Assembly: GCA_015472025.1 (NCBI GenBank) | Contig: BNHL01000001.1 | Location: 2,530,001-2,594,000 of the forward strand | Source of the DNA: Cytophagales bacterium WSM2-2 | GTDB lineage: Bacteria > Bacteroidota > Bacteroidia > Cytophagales > Cyclobacteriaceae | Direction of reading: 5' to 3' | Length of the DNA: 64,000 nucleotides | Shown: one piece after another, positions 61,134 through 64,000 of the stretch | How the letters are laid out: every line of letters begins with the position of its first letter | Numbering within the stretch: the first letter of the stretch is position 1 | Program-made: the position numbers and the translations under genes | The notes under the pieces: generated by a model | What the model saw: the letters and a program-made list of their open reading frames with translations, nothing else | Databases searched by the model: none | What the model was told of the DNA's origin: nothing

Positions 61134-62285
61134 TTATGACTTAACAGCCATATTTGGAATGACAACAACGAACTCAGTTCCTTCTCCAAAATGAGAATTG
61201 ACCCTAATGGAACCTTGGAGTTTTTGAATGGCTTCCTTCACAATGTATAGCCCAAGTCCTGAACCTGTTCCACTTCCGGAACCACGGTAAAACATATCGA
61301 AGATTCTCGGTAGAGCTTCCGGTGTGATGCCTTCACCATTATCGGTGATGCGAATTTCAGCTTTGTCGTTGGCAAACTTGATCGCTACCAAAAGGTGAGG
61401 ATCCTCCTTATGCAAGTCTGCGTACTTCATAGCATTTGAGAACAGGTTGTTCAGTATAATATCTATCCTCGTAGATGACGTATAGAAGACGCTGTCCTGT
61501 TCGATGTTTATAATTTTTCTGATCCGTCCGAACTTTTCCATGAACTGAAGTTGCTCGAAAGCGTTGGCAACCAATCTTTCAAAGTCCACGGGTTCGGGAG
61601 TGACCTGCAGCCGAGTGTTGCGCGAATGATCGACAATGTCCTTGATGAATCTGTCCATGCGTACAAGGCTCTTCTTCTGCAATTCGAGCAGCTGCATTAC
61701 GCTGTCCATGTCCTTTTCCATTCTGGCTACTTCGATCAATCCAAGAAGGGATGAAATAGGTGCCCGCAAGTCATGAGAAGCGCTGTATACAAACCGATCA
61801 AGTTCTGCATTGATCTTAGTCAGGTCTTCATTCCTTTCTTGCAGTGTCTGTTGAAGACGCTTGTTTTCTTCTTCAGTTTTTTTTCGCTCACTGATGTCAC
61901 GCACTATAGCCTGAATTGTCACCTCACCTTCAACATCCAGGCGATTCAACGAAACTTCGGCTTCGAATGGAGTTCCGTCATAACGGATATGACGCCATTC
62001 AAAAAATTGCGGTTTGCCTGAAAGGGCAGCATTTATTTTTTCCATGGCCATGTCTTCAGATGAACGGCCGTCCGGTTGAAACTGGGGTGAAAAACGATAC
62101 GGAGTCTGCCCAACAATCTGTTCGCGAGTACACTGAAAAATCCGTAGCGTAGCAGGGTTGCAATCCACGAATGTCCGTTCATTCATGGTAAATATGGCGT
62201 CATGTGCTGAATTAAATAAAGTACGGAAGCGGTATTCGCTTTTCCTTATTTCTTCGCTTTCTTCAATGATTTTGTTCAAATCCAT
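61134..62285 (-). CDS. PAS-domain sensor histidine kinase
   Basis: A 383-residue soluble kinase with one PAS domain (about 16-135, [20 protein letters not shown]), a short coiled-coil linker ([20 protein letters not shown]), a HisKA domain with His171 in [15 protein letters not shown] and an HATPase domain ([37 protein letters not shown]). It lacks transmembrane helices and a partner regulator gene nearby, so it is an orphan kinase. The ATG at 62285 was chosen over a TTG at 62300. Confidence 0.9.
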   Translation of the reverse strand: MDLNKIIEESEEIRKSEYRFRTLFNSAHDAIFTMNERTFVDCNPATLRIFQCTREQIVGQTPYRFSPQFQPDGRSSEDMAMEKINAALSGKPQFFEWRHIRYDGTPFEAEVSLNRLDVEGEVTIQAIVRDISERKKTEEENKRLQQTLQERNEDLTKINAELDRFVYSASHDLRAPISSLLGLIEVARMEKDMDSVMQLLELQKKSLVRMDRFIKDIVDHSRNTRLQVTPEPVDFERLVANAFEQLQFMEKFGRIRKIINIEQDSVFYTSSTRIDIILNNLFSNAMKYADLHKEDPHLLVAIKFANDKAEIRITDNGEGITPEALPRIFDMFYRGSGSGTGSGLGLYIVKEAIQKLQGSIRVNSHFGEGTEFVVVIPNMAVKS

Positions 62286-62430
62286 TCTCGTCGGGCTCAA
62301 TCAGAATGCAAATATATATTAAGCAAAAATTATGAGACTTGTGCTATTGTCTCAAAAATGGTTATTTGAGCACATGGCAGTTACAAGGCCATAGCACACG
62401 GATAATGGGTAGTTTTTTGCAAACCGGACT

Positions 62431-62892
62431 TTACCGGGTACCCCATTCCCAAATACCGTATTGCGTCTTCTGATCGATTGGATGCTTGGATTGCTTCAAA
62501 GAAAGGATAATCTGACCGCGATGATGGCTTTCGTGCGATATCAGGTATCCTAGGAAAGCTGCGGGATGAGGTTTGAAGCCTTTGATTTTCCCCTCTTTGA
62601 ATCCGCTTTCCAGTAAGGTGGCTATTGCGTTCACGCTTTTATTAAGCTCCGTAGTCAATAATTTTTTTGTAATCTTCTCCTTTTCAATTTTAATCAAACC
62701 CTTCAGTAGATCAGGGTTCGAAGCCTTGAGCCACATGAGTCTCACATTATGTATGTGTGCAAACTGCTCACCTACATTTCTTCCTTTAGATGCAGAAACG
62801 TCAGAGAGATGCTCTTCCGGGATTGCATCAAGAAGATAAATATTGATGCGATTGTGGATTTCCCAGGTTTCGATGAGTTGTTTCGCTTCCAT
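62431..62892 (-). CDS. DinB-family protein
   Basis: A 153-residue four-helix-bundle protein of the DinB/YfiT type. The metal-binding histidines are in EQFAHIHNVRL and SHESHHRGQI, the usual three-His pattern. Members are damage-inducible or thiol-transferase-like enzymes; the activity here is unknown. The start MEAKQLIETW at 62892 was chosen. It is divergent from the following Crp-family gene, with 64 bp between starts. Confidence 0.85.
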   Translation of the reverse strand: MEAKQLIETWEIHNRINIYLLDAIPEEHLSDVSASKGRNVGEQFAHIHNVRLMWLKASNPDLLKGLIKIEKEKITKKLLTTELNKSVNAIATLLESGFKEGKIKGFKPHPAAFLGYLISHESHHRGQIILSLKQSKHPIDQKTQYGIWEWGTR

Positions 62893-62956
62893 GATTTTGC
62901 TGATCAAGTCACTGAAAATAAAATGCTACTTTAATTAATCCAAATTACTTTTACGC

Positions 62957-63553
62957 ATGCAAAAGCACAGTGATCTCTTTTTCCAGGTTATTAGTTCAGT
63001 GGTTCCGGGAGGTGTGGACGAAGGTATCGCCGAGTTTGCCAGTTATTTTGAGGCAATTCAACTCAAAACGGATGACTTCTTTGTAAGGGAAGGAACTGTA
63101 TGTTCTCGTATTGGCTTCATTCAGAAGGGAATGATTCGACATTATTATATCGATGATGACGTTGAAACTACCCGATGGGTAAGCGTGGAAGGTGAATTTA
63201 TTACCGGGCTTGGCAGCTACATCCGCCAAAAGCCATGTAACCATAACCTTCAGGCAATTGCACCGACCGAACTCTGGGTTATTTCAAAATCTAATTTTGA
63301 TAAAGCTTATCAGAATAGTCCTGCAGTGCGGCAGTTATGGCTTCACACGATTGAAGAGCTGTGCCTTGGATTCGAGGATCGAATTTATACACAACTATCA
63401 AGTGATGCTGAAAAGCGATACCTCTACATGATGGAAAAATGGCCCCAGATAATCGAAAAGGTGCCTCAGAAATATATTGCCTCTATGATGGGAATTAAAC
63501 CGGAAAGCCTAAGTCGATTGCGGGCCAAGCTAACTCAGCAGCGCATTTCTTAA
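62957..63553 (+). CDS. Crp/Fnr-family regulator (second copy in the window)
   Basis: A 198-residue regulator with a cyclic-nucleotide-binding-like fold (FFVREGTVCSRIGFIQKGMIRHYYID) and a C-terminal HTH (YIASMMGIKPESLSRLRAKL). The sensing pocket has a poor phosphate-binding cassette, so cAMP binding is doubtful, which is common in Bacteroidota. The divergent DinB gene and the downstream secreted protein are candidate targets by position only. Confidence 0.88.
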   Translation: MQKHSDLFFQVISSVVPGGVDEGIAEFASYFEAIQLKTDDFFVREGTVCSRIGFIQKGMIRHYYIDDDVETTRWVSVEGEFITGLGSYIRQKPCNHNLQAIAPTELWVISKSNFDKAYQNSPAVRQLWLHTIEELCLGFEDRIYTQLSSDAEKRYLYMMEKWPQIIEKVPQKYIASMMGIKPESLSRLRAKLTQQRIS

Positions 63554-63614
63554 CATAGGTCATTTTTGATCCTGCTTTTGTGTTGGAATTTTGAGTCTTT
63601 AAAAAACAAGACAA

Positions 63615-64000
63615 ATGAAGACAATGCAAAAATATTTATTGATTGCACTGATGGCAATCGCTGTTGACCAAGTTGTGGCACAGAAAAAAGAAGGAGCCGT
63701 GCTATTTGGACTCAACCAGCCCCTGCTTCTTGGCGGATTTAACATCGAACTAAACTATTTCACCAGGAAATTGGCTTTCGATTTTTCGCATGGCGTCTCA
63801 CTTAATTATAAGGGAGACCTCGTGGTAGGTGCAATGAAAGACCAACACCTCGTCGCCCACCTACCTTACTCAACGGGTGTTGGCATTGGCTACCGTTTTA
63901 CAGAATGGATCAATTTGCGTGTAGAGCCCAAATGGCACCGTTTCGAAATCTACTATGATGGTGATATTCAAAATGCTGCGAACCGGGTTGTTGGTTACAA
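63615..64000 (+). CDS. secreted protein, 3' part outside window
   Basis: An open frame starts MKTMQKYLLIALMAIAVDQV with a signal peptide ending near VVAQ and continues past the right edge. The visible 128 residues have strand-like segments (GAVLFGLNQPLLLGGFNIEL, GVGIGYRFTEWINLRVEPKW) typical of an outer-membrane barrel. It starts 61 bp after the Crp/Fnr-like gene on the same strand. No family is assigned and the 3' end is unknown. Confidence 0.75.
   Translation, partial: MKTMQKYLLIALMAIAVDQVVAQKKEGAVLFGLNQPLLLGGFNIELNYFTRKLAFDFSHGVSLNYKGDLVVGAMKDQHLVAHLPYSTGVGIGYRFTEWINLRVEPKWHRFEIYYDGDIQNAANRVVGY

Overview
The window looks like ordinary chromosomal DNA of a Bacteroidota bacterium, most likely a Cytophagales relative. 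This is inferred from the SusC/SusD pair, the LytS/LytTR kinase-regulator pair, many lipoproteins and small outer-membrane barrels, promoter elements of the TAnnTTTG type, few Shine-Dalgarno sites, and the neighbourhood of panC and panD with a short GT5-domain protein. I see no prophage, integrase, intact insertion sequence, CRISPR array or tRNA gene. The only accessory-looking stretches are a HicBA toxin-antitoxin pair (8.8-9.2 kb) and a gene-poor, repeat-bearing stretch upstream of susC (22.3-23.6 kb).

Layout. 0-1.4 kb: 3' part of a 23S rRNA gene, 5S rRNA and a terminator, followed by a GC-rich structured intergenic element. 1.6-10.3 kb: mostly minus-strand housekeeping genes (methylmalonyl-CoA epimerase, a RidA-family 2-aminomuconate deaminase-like protein, a DUF4198 protein, an Xaa-Pro aminopeptidase, omega-amidase, methionine/kynurenine-type aminotransferase, hicBA, def, ruvX), with a secreted fucosidase on the plus strand. 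10.4-22.2 kb: a cysteine-less RIC-like hemerythrin protein, ruvB, a flippase-like membrane protein, panD-panC, a short GT5 protein, glmS, a beta-CASP nuclease and a large M14 peptidase. 22.5-31 kb: AraC-type regulator, repeat region, susC-susD, and a LytTR two-component pair.

31-37.7 kb: a minus-strand run (prmC, barrel protein, DM13 lipoprotein, S33 peptidase, GtaA-like glutaminase-family protein) and the divergent ribD. 38-44.5 kb: a tightly packed minus-strand kynurenine operon (haaO, barrel, ogt, kynU, kmo, nucleoside phosphorylase) with a thiolase just upstream. 44.6-55 kb: pyrH-frr, lgt, clpB and a three-PAS hybrid histidine kinase. 55-64 kb: K+ channel, cytochrome c/SCO pair, two Crp/Fnr regulators, SDR, VOC protein, FadI-like thiolase, DUF6232 protein, PAS kinase, DinB protein and a truncated secreted protein at the right edge.

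Together, kmo, kynU and haaO take kynurenine to 2-amino-3-carboxymuconate semialdehyde. The RidA-family protein at 3 kb and the thiolases could serve the lower catabolic branch to acetyl-CoA. The aminotransferase and omega-amidase next to hicBA form the usual glutamine-transaminase/omega-amidase partnership. Most genes have recognisable families. I found no clearly new multigene system. The best leads are the structured element at 1.48-1.59 kb, the five-copy repeat around 22.3-23.5 kb, the coupling of hicBA to the aminotransferase, and the unusual membership of the kynurenine operon.
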